Positions 20,828-32,934 are shown, counted from the stretch's first letter. The stretch: DNA of 64,000 bases from Pseudevernia furfuracea (GCA_022315425.1 JAIUPT010000030.1:930001-994000); one strand, 5' to 3'. Program-made: numbers and translations. The notes: generated from the letters alone by a model not told the origin.

Positions 20828-21481
20828 ATGGCTCCGACAAACACTTCACATGGCTACGAAGAATTCGATTTCCCTCTAGCCAGCATGCACCCACCCTCAT
20901 CCCTTTCACCCAGCGAAGACATGATCCCCCTCCATCCATCCGCGGCCGAAACCCCCTCCGCCAACGACAGCGACGACTCGTCCGCCTCATCCTCCACCCC
21001 GTCGCCATCCCGCAAACCCACAATCTCCCGGTCCAGAGCCAAAAGGGCCCGCAAAGCCGCGCATCGCAACCAAAATCCCAAACCCTCCCTGCGACCCGCA
21101 CGGGACATCCTCTCCCGCATCCGGCACGATCCATCTCTCAACGAAGCCGATTTCATCGTCGGCTACATTGATCGCCATGCGCCCGATATGATGGAGATGG
21201 ATGTCTCGGCGTGGAAGGGCGGGGTAGCCGATGTGACTGACGAAGAGTGGATTCCGCAGCATCGGATTATGTATTTCAGGAAGAAAGGGGATGAGGAGGG
21301 ACGGAGGGTTTGGGATCGCGCTGCGAGGTTGGACAGGCTGTTTGGGAGCGGTGTGGCGCCTGTGGCTGCTTCGGAGGAGATGCGGGAGGGCAAGAAGCCC
21401 AAGGAAGACGAAGGCGATGTTGCGACGGATGAGTCGGATGATGGAGGCAGTGGTCACGTGATGATCGAAAAGGTATCGTGA
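20828..21481 (+). CDS. DUF504 / MJ1316-like domain protein
   Basis: 217 aa in one exon. A Ser/Pro-rich N-terminal third and a basic patch (SRSRAKRARKAAHRNQ) come first. Residues about 90-170 then match the DUF504 fold: ARDILSRIRHDPSLNEADF, VGYIDRHAP, EEWIPQHRIMYFR and VWDRAARLDRLFGSG. In archaea and in larger eukaryotic proteins this domain is linked with RNA end recognition. The fungal version has no assigned role that I know. The tail is acidic. The start MAPTNTSHGY is preceded by AAGCC, an acceptable context. Confidence 0.8.
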   Translation: MAPTNTSHGYEEFDFPLASMHPPSSLSPSEDMIPLHPSAAETPSANDSDDSSASSSTPSPSRKPTISRSRAKRARKAAHRNQNPKPSLRPARDILSRIRHDPSLNEADFIVGYIDRHAPDMMEMDVSAWKGGVADVTDEEWIPQHRIMYFRKKGDEEGRRVWDRAARLDRLFGSGVAPVAASEEMREGKKPKEDEGDVATDESDDGGSGHVMIEKVS

Positions 21482-21680
21482 AGTACAAAAAAAGACAACC
21501 TGTCAGAAACTCGTTAAAATTCTCCCTAAAGTTCCATGTAGGGCAATTGTCCCATTCTTTCGTGATTCCACAAGCCATGTTGAAAGTTAATCATAAATTG
21601 TTAATTTCAACGGCAGCAGTGGCCCGCAGTACATGTTTGCATCAAAACCCGGAACCCGTCCGCCATCGTACCTGATCTTA

Positions 21681-23588
21681 TCACAGATCCGACTGATTCG
21701 AGCTATTCAATTCCGTAGCCCGATGAGTCCCGACCTTCTCATTGCCATAACCGCCCGCATGCTCCAACCCGGTCGCGAACCCTTCTCGCTTGAACTCAGC
21801 CATTGCGTCAACTTCGACGAGGCCGTGACCATCGGCCGTCATGTGAGTCACCACGTAATCGTCAAACAACGCTCCCATCTCCTCAAGCGAAAGGCCTGTT
21901 GTCTCGGGAAGGAAATTCCATATGAGACCGAACGAGACGACGTCACAGCCGATGAAGACCAGGTAGTACCATTGTCCAATGTGCCCGAATGCTGTGGGAC
22001 CTGGAGCCGTGTAAAGGATTGTGGCCACGAAGTTAAGTGAAAAGGGAAATGGTAAGCCCCTTGGCTCTGATCGTCGTGGGGAAGATTTCTGCACATATCT
22101 GGACAAGGTTGAGGTCAGCTTTGCTCCGGAAGCAGACGATGAAGGTTGAGCTTGAAAAGCGTCACTCACAACAAATTGGGTAGGGTCCAGAAAGAAGCCG
22201 ACACCAAAGGCAAAAAGGTTGATGGAAAAGATTGCTGCGGCGTTGCCTTGCTGGTTGGTGGTCCCCACATACTTCCACTCGAGAAGGGTCGTGGCAAACA
22301 GACCATAGTCCCGTCCAAGCTAGTCCCATAAGAAGCATTTTCCTCCGCCCGATCTTGTCGAGGAAGGCGGCGTTCAAGAAGCTGACGCTGACCGCAACGA
22401 CGACATAGATGGCATATATCAAGAGCGGCATGGATCTCGTCAGGCCGGTTTCCTCGGCTTCCAGAATCAGATAGGTTGTCACACCATTTATACCAGCCGA
22501 TTGCACTGCGAAGATGACCAGGATGGCGAGGAACGTCCGTTTCCTCCACGACGGGACAGTAAACATTTGGATGTAGCCAGCCTTGGTCTCCTTGTCATAC
22601 GCGACTTGCTTTTCGATTTGAATGTGTTCTGCGTGGGCGGCCAAGTCCTGGTTGTCTGTCGGATCGTGATGAATCTTCTGGATGATCTCCCACGCCCTGG
22701 CGTTCTGACCATCCCAGATCAGCCACCTCGGGGACTCCGGAAGCCAGAAGGAGAAAGTCAAAAGCAGAAGTGGTGCAATCGGGCACAAGCACAAGGGCAT
22801 CCGCCATTGTACGGTAAGATTCTTTGCGAAGTAAGTGCCGTAGCCAATCCAAGCCGAGCTAGAACGTGTTAGCAAATTCCTTTTCGGGTCAATCAAACAG
22901 ACAACGTCGAGGGTCGCTTACCTCAGGTAACCCAAGGAGAAACTGCATCCGGTCAACGCACTCAGCAGTCCGCGTCGATGCGGTGGAGCGACTTCGGTGG
23001 TGTATAGCGGGACCAGGGCCAACAACTGTCCAACACCCAGTCCAGTGATGAAACGGAAGACGAAAAGCTGAGGGATATTGACTGAACCAGCGACCACCGC
23101 CGTCCGGATTATTGATATGACAGCACCGATTTGCAGAGCTTTTACACGCCCTAACCAGTCGCGGGTGAAACCTTGGACAACGGCGCCTATAACAATTTCG
23201 CAGTCAGCATTTCTCCATGTCAAACCCCGAGCCATGAGAGAGTTCAAAGCTGTGTTCAGAGCTTTTTGGTCCCAGAATAGGTCTTGCAAGTCGAAAATTG
23301 GCCAGAAGTAAGGATCGAGAAATGTCCATACCAAACGCTGCTCCGGCGCAGAACAGGGCACTGATAGCGCCCAGAATGGACGCAGTGTGGTCACTTTTGG
23401 CTGCGAAATATCTAAGCCATGTACCGGTCAACGAAAGCATAGATACACTTACGATTGAGGCCAAAGTACTAGTAGAAACCTGGCTCTCCAATTGAAGTCC
23501 CTAAGACAGCATAGGGAAACCCATAGGAGTAGGCACCAAAACAGGCAGCAACGATGATGAATATGTTTTATTTTGTAAGGTTCACCAT
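21681..23588 (-). pseudogene. Decayed sugar transporter of the MFS family
   Basis: Reads as a sugar/H+ symporter. GVGQLLALVPLYTTEVAPPHRRG and PESPRWLIWDG are family signatures, followed by WRKRTFLAI, FLDKIGRRKMLLMG and a C-terminal LPETTGLSLEEM. From MVNLTK at 23588 the frame hits TAA at 23568-23570 and TAG at 23469-23471, both where Gln would be natural. Frameshifts follow near 22318 (before YGLFATTLLEW) and near 22036 (after TISLFT). Introns with GT-AG ends remain, for example near 22090-22170 and 22860-22920. With two stops and two frameshifts it cannot make a full transporter. Confidence 0.8.
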
Positions 23589-24425
23589 CTTGAGTACGTC
23601 GAGTGAAGAACCGCCAAGGATGGTCCAGATGTGGTCAAAAACAATTAACAGTAGCCAAGAGTATGGTCAGGGACCGTCAATAATAGTCGACTGTACGGTC
23701 AAGAGCTGGCAAAAGTGAAGAAGATCCTTTCCAGCAAAGCCCAAGATATAGATAATGCAGCTGAAGCGCGGTCCAAGGAAAGTTCACATGAGCGTCTATT
23801 TGACCCTGGGCACCGAGATCGAGATGGCTAGTGATATTCGCGTGTGTGCGGGGTCCCCATGGGAAAAGCGAGGTCAAACGTCCCGAGAGTCACTGGTAGA
23901 GTTGCACAGAGCGGACTGTTGAAAGCGTATGGTCTAAGCGTTTCGCGTCAAAAATTGCTTGAAAAGAAATGGGTTTTCACGCACTGATTATGGATAAACC
24001 TAAATACAGGGTGTCATGTGCTTCGAAAATGGACGAAGACGAAGTTCTAGACCTCGTTTGGGTTCCCGCTGTTTGGGGAAAGAGCCGTATTGCTGGACAT
24101 TCGATATAGCGTTGGGCTAGATGATTATTGAATCTAGACCATTTGCACTAATTACACCAGTTCTGAACATCATCCTGTAGCTAGAACGGTCACTGCTCCG
24201 GACTGCTTCTGTTCCTTGCATATGTTGAGCCAACTTGTGAAGATCTAGATCCAGAGCGAGTAGAGCGTCGACTGCCATCTGGTCGCTCTATGAACGCTTC
24301 AATATTACTTAAAACCGATCATCGGATTCAAGCTTAATGCTAACGACAGATGAAGAATGATGAGATCAAGACACTAGCCCAGCCTCAAAAGCAACGTGGC
24401 CCACATACGCACAATCACCAGTATG
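23589..24425. other. Gene-free stretch
   Basis: No gene or repeat supported. Contains the upstream region of the decayed transporter. Confidence 0.4.
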
Positions 24426-24974
24426 CAATGCTCCCAATGGTCCGGACGGTCCGTTCAAAGGCCTTGGACCGTCCAAATCAGAGCTATTGAAGTAGTTCAC
24501 AGTCCGTTCAACCTTCTGAACCGTCCAACCTCATTTTGGATCGTTCGAACTGCTAGTTCGAGTGCTCATTAATACGAGTGGGCTTTATAGGCTTATTAGA
24601 GAGCATCGCGAATTTTATAACGATATTAAAAGGATTTAAAGCAATAATAGAAGCCTCACGTGAGTCAGAGTCATTATCATTAGACGTTATGATGTTGTGA
24701 TTGTGATGTGAATATTGAAAGATTCATTAAAATTTGATTCAATCTCTGATCGCTATTAAAAATACGCTTATGATACTCAGATATACATATTAAAAGAAAG
24801 GTCGATATTTAGTCGAGTGCGAGAAACAGTTAAATATATTCGTTACATTTAGACTATTTGAACTATCAGTTCAGACCGTTCGTTCAAATGATTTGGACCG
24901 TTCAGAGTGAACCGTCTAGTTGGACCGTCCGGACTGTTTGAACTGACAGTCCGGCCGGACCATTGGGAGCATTG
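24426..24974. mobile_element. hAT-type MITE
   Basis: 549 bp. Terminal inverted repeats are perfect over 20 bp (CAATGCTCCCAATGGTCCGG and its complement at 24955-24974). They are flanked by a perfect 8-bp duplication CCAGTATG (24418-24425 and 24975-24982). Ends beginning CA and an 8-bp duplication are hallmarks of hAT elements. Both ends carry many short GGACGGTCC/GGACCGTCC-like subterminal repeats, as expected for transposase binding. The middle is A+T-rich and non-coding, so it is non-autonomous. Confidence 0.9.
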
Positions 24975-24982
24975 CCAGTATG

Positions 24983-25762
24983 TTTGGACCTGAGCTTGGT
25001 ATGATGTGAATCTGCTGGCCATGGCTTACCTGATCACTGAATTCTGGACTCAAGCCGAACTTGGCAAATAAATCCCAGTTCCACGGAGCTTCAGCATTGT
25101 CACATTCTGGGGACTCAAACCCTACAAGCATGATACCTTTTACAGTCTCCATCTCTTTGTCTGGACCTCTCTTATCTGTCTCCACTTGGATTTCACCTCG
25201 GGCATTGACACTGACCTTCTCAGACGTGCTGCTGTAGGGCGGATACACTATGACAATTGCACCGTACATCGCTACAGGCATATAGGAGACTTAATGTTCA
25301 GCTCTCGTGTTTGCCAACGTCGTTCCAACGTCGAACCGGGTGTAGCTGTGATAGCTCTTGGGCTAAAAAGTAAATTCCAGATCCAGATCGATTTGTGTGG
25401 CCAACCCTGCTTTCAAGCGCATTACTATGGCATCTTTGCAAATTGAAGACTGAAGTACTTCTAGAGAGGATTTGTCCGATTGGCAATCCATCGGAACATT
25501 TCCGGCACAATTCTTGCACTTCTCTCTTCACCCGCGGGTGATGAAGTTGTAAGTCGACAATGTCCACGATGGGATTTTTGACCTTGACCCGAACAGTTGA
25601 AGGCCGCGAACGGACTGGTGTTGGCAAATCTTTCACTATCGACATTGAGTGACGAGCATGACCGTCTCCTTTTGGATCGCGATGATCTGAATTCCGCCGA
25701 ATGTCTAGGTCCTGGGGTGTAGTATATGCAGATTGCGTTGGACGAGAGGAAATTAGCCTCAT
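24983..25762 (-). other. Unrecognised open frames, possibly a gene remnant
   Basis: Minus-strand open frames at 24916-25281 (MPVAMYGAIVIVYPP) and 25298-25762 are uninterrupted but have no domain I know, and the first runs into the MITE. It may be a remnant of a gene cut by the MITE. No function is claimed. Confidence 0.25.
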
Positions 25763-27580
25763 TCATGAATATGGTCCTTCTTGCGGAGGGCTGCGAAGTC
25801 GCTCAAGTCGCGGTCCCAGAATGTTGAGTTTCTCAAGCAAGTGTCATAGGCTGCAGTGGATGAAGATAGACAGCATGTAGATCTATGGTGGGATCCATGA
25901 GGTATAAGACCTCATGGATAACAAAGAATGGTCCTACAAACATGGGATGAAAGGAGCAATCTATAACATGCAGTAGACATGCATAGAAGGACGCTAGAAC
26001 ATGTATGAAATGGCCTAGACACTCCGACAGCAAGATGGTTGGGGTCTGCTAGTACGTGACATACTGCGTATAGTTGGATCGAAGCCGTTCGAAATTGGAC
26101 TGGAGGAGGCGTCGATTCGTTTCAAGGAGTCCGAATACACAGTGCACAAGCAAGACAGCAGCCGCGATCCAGATAGTGCACGCCAAAAATGGATTGACAT
26201 GCTTGATGTGGTCAATCGAGCTATTAGAAACAATCGTCAAGATGCTATCCGCAGCGTCTAGGTACCTTTTCCAAGCACTACAACTTGGGGTAGAGACCGC
26301 GCTGAAGCTGTCCGCCTTTGGATGTAAGCTGTGAAACACCTGCCCGATATCACGCTGATCGTTTGACTGACGCTGAACTAGGGCCATCGAAGCTTCCTGG
26401 GATGCTGCATTGAAAAACTCGTGATGATATATTTCAAAACGTGTGAGCTGGGTCATGACGTGGATGCTGTGGATGGCGCTGTCGTTCTGCAACGAGGAAA
26501 AAGCTGGAGACATGCCGCTTGGGAAGAAGCTGAGATATTCACCCTTGTACGCCAAAGAACGAGGAAGGGCAATAGAGAAGCAGCTGAGTGAGTTCGCCAG
26601 CATGGCAAGTTTCGCGCAAGGGTCAGAGTCGTATTGATGGGCTCCATCTATCCCATCGTGATTAGGTCCATTTGCCCCGGACAAGGCCATTCGGTCAGAT
26701 AAAAGGTGCGCATTGCGCATGAAAGAGTTGACGATTACAAACCACGCCTTGGGGTTTTCGTTTCCTGACGACTGGAGATTTTTCCACCTGTCTGTCGGGT
26801 CAAGCGCCATCAAGCAACTCGACCGCGGCCTGCGGTTGAACCAATCATCGTCATCGACTGGAAGTATTGTCTTATTTTCGGCCCAATCGATGGCGGTCGG
26901 GCCGAGTTTGATACTACAAGCTGCATGAGGTTAGCCGAAGAGTTTTTGATCCTTTGGGGGCTAATTCCCTCAGCAATTGCCTTCTTATGGACTTGCCCCC
27001 CTCAAAAACGGTCTTTCTTTGGAACTCAAACCCTCAGTATTGGGATGTCAAGGGCGCTCGGTGTATGCAAATTTACGCTATGGGCAGAAGCTTACCAAAT
27101 ACGTGAAATTCCCACATTGTCCACCATATCCGGCATCGTTCTTCATCCGCACACCATTTGGCGACTCTCTCTGGGAACAAATCCGCCAGAATAATTTACG
27201 CCTTGGACATCGATAAGATTCAGTTGAAGTTCATAAGCAATTCGAACGCAGGTTCCACGTGATCGCCAAGCCCTTCCACGTACTCCCTTGACAAGCTGTT
27301 GAAATGTCGTCAAGACCATAGCTTGCAACAAGCATAGTGGGGGAGCCTCGTCACCACAATGGTGGAGTGCTTGGTCAATGAGTTGGACAGCTACCTCCCA
27401 AAAACTCTCTGGAGTAGGCGGAGGTTGGTATTCTGTGTCAGAGCCGGAACTCTCAGGATGCCCGAAGCGTACAGAGAAACAGAACATGGCAGCTAGAAGT
27501 GCATAACGGCGGATAGGAGCTAAGCTGGCGTAGAGCTTCGCTTCGAAGATGGGTCTTTGGAAAAGCGAGAAAGCGGTCAT
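25763..27580 (-). pseudogene. Fungal-specific transcription factor, broken by a solo LTR
   Basis: The body matches the regulatory domain of Zn2Cys6 factors: RRYALLAAMFCFSVRFGHP and QAMVLTTFQQLVKG ... AWRSRGTCVRIAYELQLNL, then ADEERCRIWWTMWEFHVF spliced to ACSIKLGPTAIDWAENK. That intron runs from about 27097 to 26922. The frame slips just before ADEERC. Near the C-terminus QYVTY is followed by TAG, where Trp would be natural. A few codons later a 188-bp solo LTR (25842-26029) splits the reading frame, which resumes as LEKLNILGPRLERLRSPP and ends at 25763. No zinc cluster could be found upstream (27,900-28,640), so the N-terminus is missing or not understood. Confidence 0.75.
25842..26029 (+). 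repeat. Solo LTR, TGTC...GACA family, copy 1
   Basis: 188 bp from TGTCATAGGCTGCAG to CACTCCGACA, with perfect GCAAG duplications at 25837-25841 and 26030-26034. Related copies are at 29867 and 61017. Confidence 0.9.
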
Positions 27581-28700
27581 ATTGGTAAATTAGGAGTCAA
27601 TCCTGTAGTTCATCTTCACGTCGGTGTTTCAGATTCAAACAAAAACATCTCATAGTCCAGGGCCTCAGTGGCCTGTTCATGACAAATAGTTGCTTCCTAT
27701 ACCAAGCCTTGAAAGCAGAACCAGGGAAAGAAATCAATTTCATGGCATAACGTCAAGGCGTAAAACAAACCTAGAAAGAAGAATCGGGAGGTGGGGGCGG
27801 TTGAACCCATTCAAGGGAAACCCAGGAGTACAGCGAGGGGGGAAACTTGTTTTTTCGCTCCCCAAATGGTCTTATGACTCGGACTGAAGTTCTGAAGTGC
27901 AGATTAACATTCAAAAGCGAGAAGATACTCACAGATGGGTGACCGTCTCCTGCGGGACTTTAAAGGTATCACATATTTGGGAGCACATTGCCTTTTTGGC
28001 ACTCTGAGAACAGATCTCGTCCCCGTACACTGGCGTAGTAACCTTCTTGCTATCATCTTCGCCCCCAAAGCTTTGCTGAGCTGACTAAAGAGGGTATTGG
28101 AGTCAACATATCCTTTCAAGACATGAATGGGACGGGGGAAAAGAAACCCATTTCATGATACAAAGTCAGTTTTTGAAACAAAGTCAAACGAGCAAAAACC
28201 CTCTCCTAAGTCAGGCTAAGATACCTCCAAAATAACGTGCCTCATGAGAAGGTTGTATGGGGGAAGAAAGCGCCGGGAGGTTAAGAGATGTCGAATCACT
28301 GCGGGAAGCGGTAGTGGGGCAGGTGCTTTCTGGAGATTGAACGTGATCATTGTGATCGGACGTGGTGCTATGAGTTGCCTCCTCCATTCTTTAGTTTTCA
28401 ATATCTGGCTGTGGTTGCCAATGCGTCGGTGGCCCGGACAATAGCCCTTGATACCAGGATTGCTCCTCTGATGTTCGGTGTCATTGTCTTGCTGAACATC
28501 GCGAGAGGCGTTGTCATCAACGAGCTGGTCGCTAGCGTCTTCCTTGGAGCGGCGAGGTCTCTTCAGTGAGCGTTGAGAGGAGCTTTGCTGTTTTGGATCC
28601 TTTGCAGGAAGAGGGAGTAAGACGGAGTATTTGATCATTGACATTCATGAGGCCATGCTGCTGTAAAGTGCGGGTTAGCGAAACCTAAGGTAGAGTGGTG
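27581..28700. other. Region upstream of the broken factor, no supported gene
   Basis: Minus-strand open frames at 27904-28119 and 28216-28644 could be 5' exons of the factor downstream. They show basic patches (KRPRRSKED, KSRRRRSP) but no complete zinc cluster. Confidence 0.25.
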
Positions 28701-28727
28701 GAGCTGTCTGGTTGGTCAGGTGGAAAA

Positions 28728-28782
28728 ATAATAAAAACAATAAAAGTAATAAAAGTAATAAAAGTAATAAAAATAATAAAAA
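28728..28782. repeat. Microsatellite, AATAAAAGT-like units
   Basis: About six imperfect 9-bp units (AATAAAAGT, AATAAAAAT). Between genes. Confidence 0.8.
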
Positions 28783-29472
28783 TGCGGATGCTTTGCATAA
28801 GCATGGTGGTCTACTTTATGGACAGTGGGCAGTGGCTACCTACCTTTAAGCTACCACCAGTACCTTACCTTAGGTTCCCCTTGACTAGCCAAACCAAAAA
28901 ATTGGATTTCCAAAGAGAGGTCCATCCTTTCTTCGTCAACAACCTGAAAATGGAGAACTTTTCTCTACCTACCTATATATTTGCCCTTCTTCCTTTTATC
29001 CAGACATGAAAAAAGTGAGCTCAAAGCATCACATCCGACTTGCTGCTTTGTAATATAGCTATCTTTAAGGACGACATGGCCACCTCATCTGCGCTTGTCT
29101 GGGCTAGCACCCCCTTCCCCGTGACGTAAACAGTCCGAAATTGATCCGTCCCAACGAACGGACAGAATGTTCTACCCAGCCAAGGCTGTCGCTATTCAAG
29201 TTTGCCAGATCCGATGTGTACTCGTACCAAGCTTGCGGCGAGTGTCCATGTTCACGAGCGTATCGGAAGAAGTCGCAGTGCGAGCATTGTCCGCATAAAG
29301 TGTTCCTCTCTCTTCGTGCCGCCTTTCGTCTCAGGGTGCTTGAGGTATTGTACATGAGCTCATGCTTGTGCCACTGTTCAAAAATTGCGTCTTCAAGTCT
29401 TCGCTTTACTTGCTTCCCAGGACTCTTGCACCTGCATCTTCATCAGCAATTACCATTCCAAAGTAAGTAGAC
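28783..29472. other. Gene-free stretch
   Basis: No supported gene. A CT-rich tract just before 29473 may belong to the promoter of the histidinol dehydrogenase gene. Confidence 0.35.
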
Positions 29473-31086
29473 ATGGTGAACAAAAAGTACTTGAAAACCC
29501 GGCTAGACCATCACTCTTCCGGGACGGCTGTGACTGGCACAGCTGAATCGACACCTGACGTCCCTGCTATAGTCAAGGATCTGATTGACACGATAAGAAA
29601 AGACAGCGACATCGCCGTTCGGAAGTATTCAGAGAAATTTGACAAGTGGCCGCCTCGTGCATTCAGGCTTTCGAAAGCTGAGATTGATGACGCAACGCTG
29701 CTTGTCCCAAGCAGACTATCGAAGATATCAAAGAAGTTCAGAGAAACGTTCGAGCCTTTGCAGAAGCACAGCGGAAATCTATCACAGACTTCGAACTTGA
29801 AATTCGTCCAGGTGTCCATCTTGGCCAAAAGAACATTCCTATCAGTGCCGTCGGGTGGCAAGTATTTGTCATAGGCTGCAGCGGATGAAGATAGACAGCA
29901 TGTAGATCTATGGTGGGATCCATGAGGTATAAGACCTCATGGATAACAAAGAATGGTCCTACAAACATGGGATGAAAGGATATGCATGGGAGGACGCTAG
30001 AACATGTATGGAATGGCCTAGACACTCCGACAGTATTCCCGTCTTTTCTTCCAAGAGCGAAAGCTTACCATAGTAGTCACATTCTTGGCGGAAAATCCTT
30101 CTTCTAGCTTCAGCTCACATGACCATTCTTACTGCCAAAGTTGCCGGTGTACAGACTGTAGTGGGATGCACTCCCCAAATTCTGGGCAAGGTTCCCAATG
30201 CAACAGTGGCTGCTATGTACTATGCTGGAACCAATGACATATGGGTTCTAGGAGGCGTCCAGGCTGTTGCTGCCATGGCGTGCGGCACGGAGACGATGCC
30301 AAAGGTTCACTTCATCGCAGGGCCCGGTAATGCCTTTGTAGCAGAAGCAAAGCGCCAGCTGTTCGGTGAAGTTGGTATCGACCTTTTTGCTGGACCAACC
30401 GAAGTTTTAGTCGTAGCTGACGAGCACGCGGATCCGTTTACGGTGGCTACAGACTTGCTTTCTCAGGCCGAGCACGGACCCGACACTCCTGCAGTGCTCA
30501 TCACGACTTCAGAGAAGGTTGGCACCGAGTCAATCAAGATGGTTGACAAGTTGCTCGAAATTTTACCGACCGCCGCTTTGGCCGGCACGTCATGGAAGAC
30601 CTTTGGCGAGGCTATCGTTGTGCCTACATTGGACGAGGCATTCAAACTTGCCGACGAGTACGCTAGCGAGCATGTCCAGATCCTTACTCAGCGTCCAAGA
30701 GAAGCATTGGAAAAGATGCAGAATTACGGCGGTCTATTTCTCGGTGAAAAGACTTGTGTCTCGTACGGCGACAAGGCAAATTCTCTGCTTGTTTACAGTG
30801 GCTAGGCTTACATTCCTAGGTAATCGGCACAAATCATGTCTTGCCCACTCGAAAGGCAGCGAGGTATACGGGTGGATTATGGGTTGGTAAGTATCTTCCG
30901 ACTGTGACTTACCAAGAAGTCACTTCGGGGAGCGCCAGTGGTGAGCTAGGTCGATTGTGCGGAAGATCAGCTCGGGCCGAAAATTTTGAAGGTCATGCAA
31001 GAAGTGGAGATCTGAGAGCGCACAATTATCTTCGAGATGACTTCGAATGGATCAGTCAGGGGTCGCAGAGCGCGTTAAAACTATAG
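29473..31086 (+). pseudogene. Stand-alone histidinol dehydrogenase gene, broken
   Basis: The last enzyme of histidine synthesis oxidises L-histidinol to histidine. The C-terminal two thirds read cleanly: HMTILTAKVAGV, GGVQAVAAMACGTE, FIAGPGNAFVAEAKRQLFGEVG, DLFAGPTEVLVVADE and LLSQAEHGPDTPAVL, then after an intron NHVLPTRKAARYTGGLWVG and ENFEGHARSGDLRA. It resembles the single-domain form, not the fused His4 type. Lesions: the frame slips by one near 29712 (before QTIEDIKEVQ), a 166-bp solo LTR sits at 29867-30032, and the stretch from there to 30119 does not read as protein. The intron at 30776-30819 has a GC donor (AAG|GCAAAT ... CCTAG). Not expected to make enzyme. Confidence 0.85.
29867..30032 (+). 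repeat. Solo LTR, TGTC...GACA family, copy 2
   Basis: 166 bp, perfect GTATT duplications (29862-29866 and 30033-30037). It lacks a segment near its 3' third that copies 1 and 3 have (GCAATCTATAACATGCAG). Inserted in the histidinol dehydrogenase gene. Confidence 0.9.
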
Positions 31087-31751
31087 TAAGATCCATCCAT
31101 GACCTGAGCGATGCTACTCATGTTGCAGACATGCTCCAGAAGATGAAATATACGAAAAGCTGCAGTGAAAGAAACAAAGCATCAATTTTGGGGTCGAGAA
31201 TGTCATAATGTCAATTTACGGCGGTCATGAAACTGTTCATAAGTCCACCCATTACATGATTTTATCTGCCATTTACTGTATCTGCGATGACTGTCTTATG
31301 GACGACAGAGTGATAGGGTTCCAACCCTAATGTTTACTGCTCCTTCGCTGACAACCGACCCAATAATGACAAGCCACGCAAACATGTTCCGCACTTTAGG
31401 GATAAGCCGCATGAGCGCGCTACATCCTTCCAATTGCGAGCCATGATGCTAGAGCCTGCCATCAATACCCCACACCCCATTGCCGTCTCCCGATTGTACC
31501 GTTAATTGGTCCACAAAAAGCTTACGGCCTTCCCCGGACATCGAATTATATCAGAGTTGCCGCAAGCTTAGGGCAGTTTACAGCGGTTTGTAAAAGTGGC
31601 GGTACTCGGGCGAATACTTCCCTACGTCAGTGCTTTGGAAGTGGTTAAGCGCCGTTCGGAGAGCAGATATCTTCCCGGCCTAAAGACCTTTTTACCATCT
31701 ATCTGACTATCTCGTCAACAATTTGCATACCGCCTTACTAATTGGCCTGAC
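31087..31751. other. Intergenic, promoter of the dioxygenase-like gene
   Basis: No gene seen. Nothing specific recognised. Confidence 0.35.
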
Positions 31752-32934
31752 ATGTCTCCATCCGCCATCACACCGCTCGACTCAGAAAAAGTGGTCCTCG
31801 TCCGCGTCGCCCATGTCTACTACACCCACGCCGGCTTCGAGCGCGAGCACCAATTCCTGACAGACTTCGGCTTCACAGAAGTCTCGCGCCTCAACGTGGG
31901 AAAATCCAACGAGACGATCTACTACCGCGGATATGGAACCGAGCCTTGGCTATATTGCTCGAGGAAGGGCGAGGAAGATGCCTTTGGGGGGGCAGCGTTC
32001 GTGGTGGAAAGCAGGAAGGATTTGGAATTGGCGACTCGGGTCATTCCGACTGCGAGTGAGATCTGGGAAATGAAGGATGCGCCAGGCGGGGGGGAGTGCG
32101 TGACGGTCAAGGATCCGGTGGATGGGTTTGAGGTGCATTTGGTGTATGGACAGGTGCAACGGGAGGCGGAGGAGCATCATGAGCCGAGGGCGTTCAACTA
32201 CGTGGGTGCCTTCTCACACACGAGCGATGATGAGAGAAGGCGACTGATTAGGGATCGTTTTTCAGCCAACAGAGAAGCATCGTCCGGTCAACAAATTCCA
32301 ACGCATGGAAAAAGGTCAGCACCTGCAAACCTAGCTCATAGGCTCATCCATCTAACAGTCACCCCCTCAATAGGCCCATCTCTAGTCCACAAACTCGGCC
32401 ACTTCGGCTTATGCGTCACCGATTTCGCCAAAACTTTCAACTTCTGGACCAGTCACTTCAACCTCAAACCCAGCGATCTGCTGCACGACCCAGAAGGCCG
32501 CGACATCACCTCATTCTTGCATCTAGACCGCGGCCTGGATTTCGTCGATCACCACTGCTTCTTCTTCTTCCAGGGGCCCAAAACGCACGTACACCACTCT
32601 TCGTTCGAGGTCTTCGATTTCGACACGCAGGTGCTTGGGCACGATTGGTTGATGAAGAAGGGATATGAGAATTGCTGGGGGGTGGGGAGACATATACTGG
32701 GGAGTCAGATTTTCGATTACTGGTATGTATTGCCTGCACCAGGCGACAGCCCCCGGGGGTTCTGTACGCAATGGCTGACCCTCGGCGTATAGGTTCGACA
32801 GCTCGAAGTTCATCGTGGAACATTACGTCGATGGCGATCTGGTCAACTGCGAGACGCCGATTACGAGGGATCTTGCTTCGCTGGATGGTCTGCATATCTG
32901 GGGTCCGGACTTACCACCCAGTTTTATGAACTGA
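31752..32934 (+). CDS. Extradiol-dioxygenase-like (VOC/glyoxalase fold) protein
   Basis: Four exons with matching phases: 31752-32201, 32266-32314, 32374-32722 and 32793-32934, about 329 aa. Two VOC modules are seen. The first is RVAHVYYTHAGFEREHQFLTDFGF up to DGFEVHLVYG. The second starts KLGHFGLCVTDFAKTFNFW and carries the expected metal ligands: His in KLGH, His in HHSSFEVFDF and Glu in IVEHYVDGD. This is the layout of catechol 2,3-dioxygenase-like ring-cleavage enzymes, which use Fe(II) to open catechol-type rings. The tail VDGDLVNCETP is common in fungal members. The neighbour at 33300 is a fumarylacetoacetate-hydrolase-family protein, which would suit a catabolic pair. The substrate is unknown. 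Confidence 0.8.

Noticed and set aside
25833..26033. Minus-strand frame repeated in all three TGTC LTR copies
   Set aside because: It is only the complement of the LTR and carries no known domain. Conservation follows from the repeat itself.
27904..28119. Zinc cluster exon for the broken factor
   Set aside because: Basic residues are present but the cysteines do not fit the six-Cys pattern in any frame.
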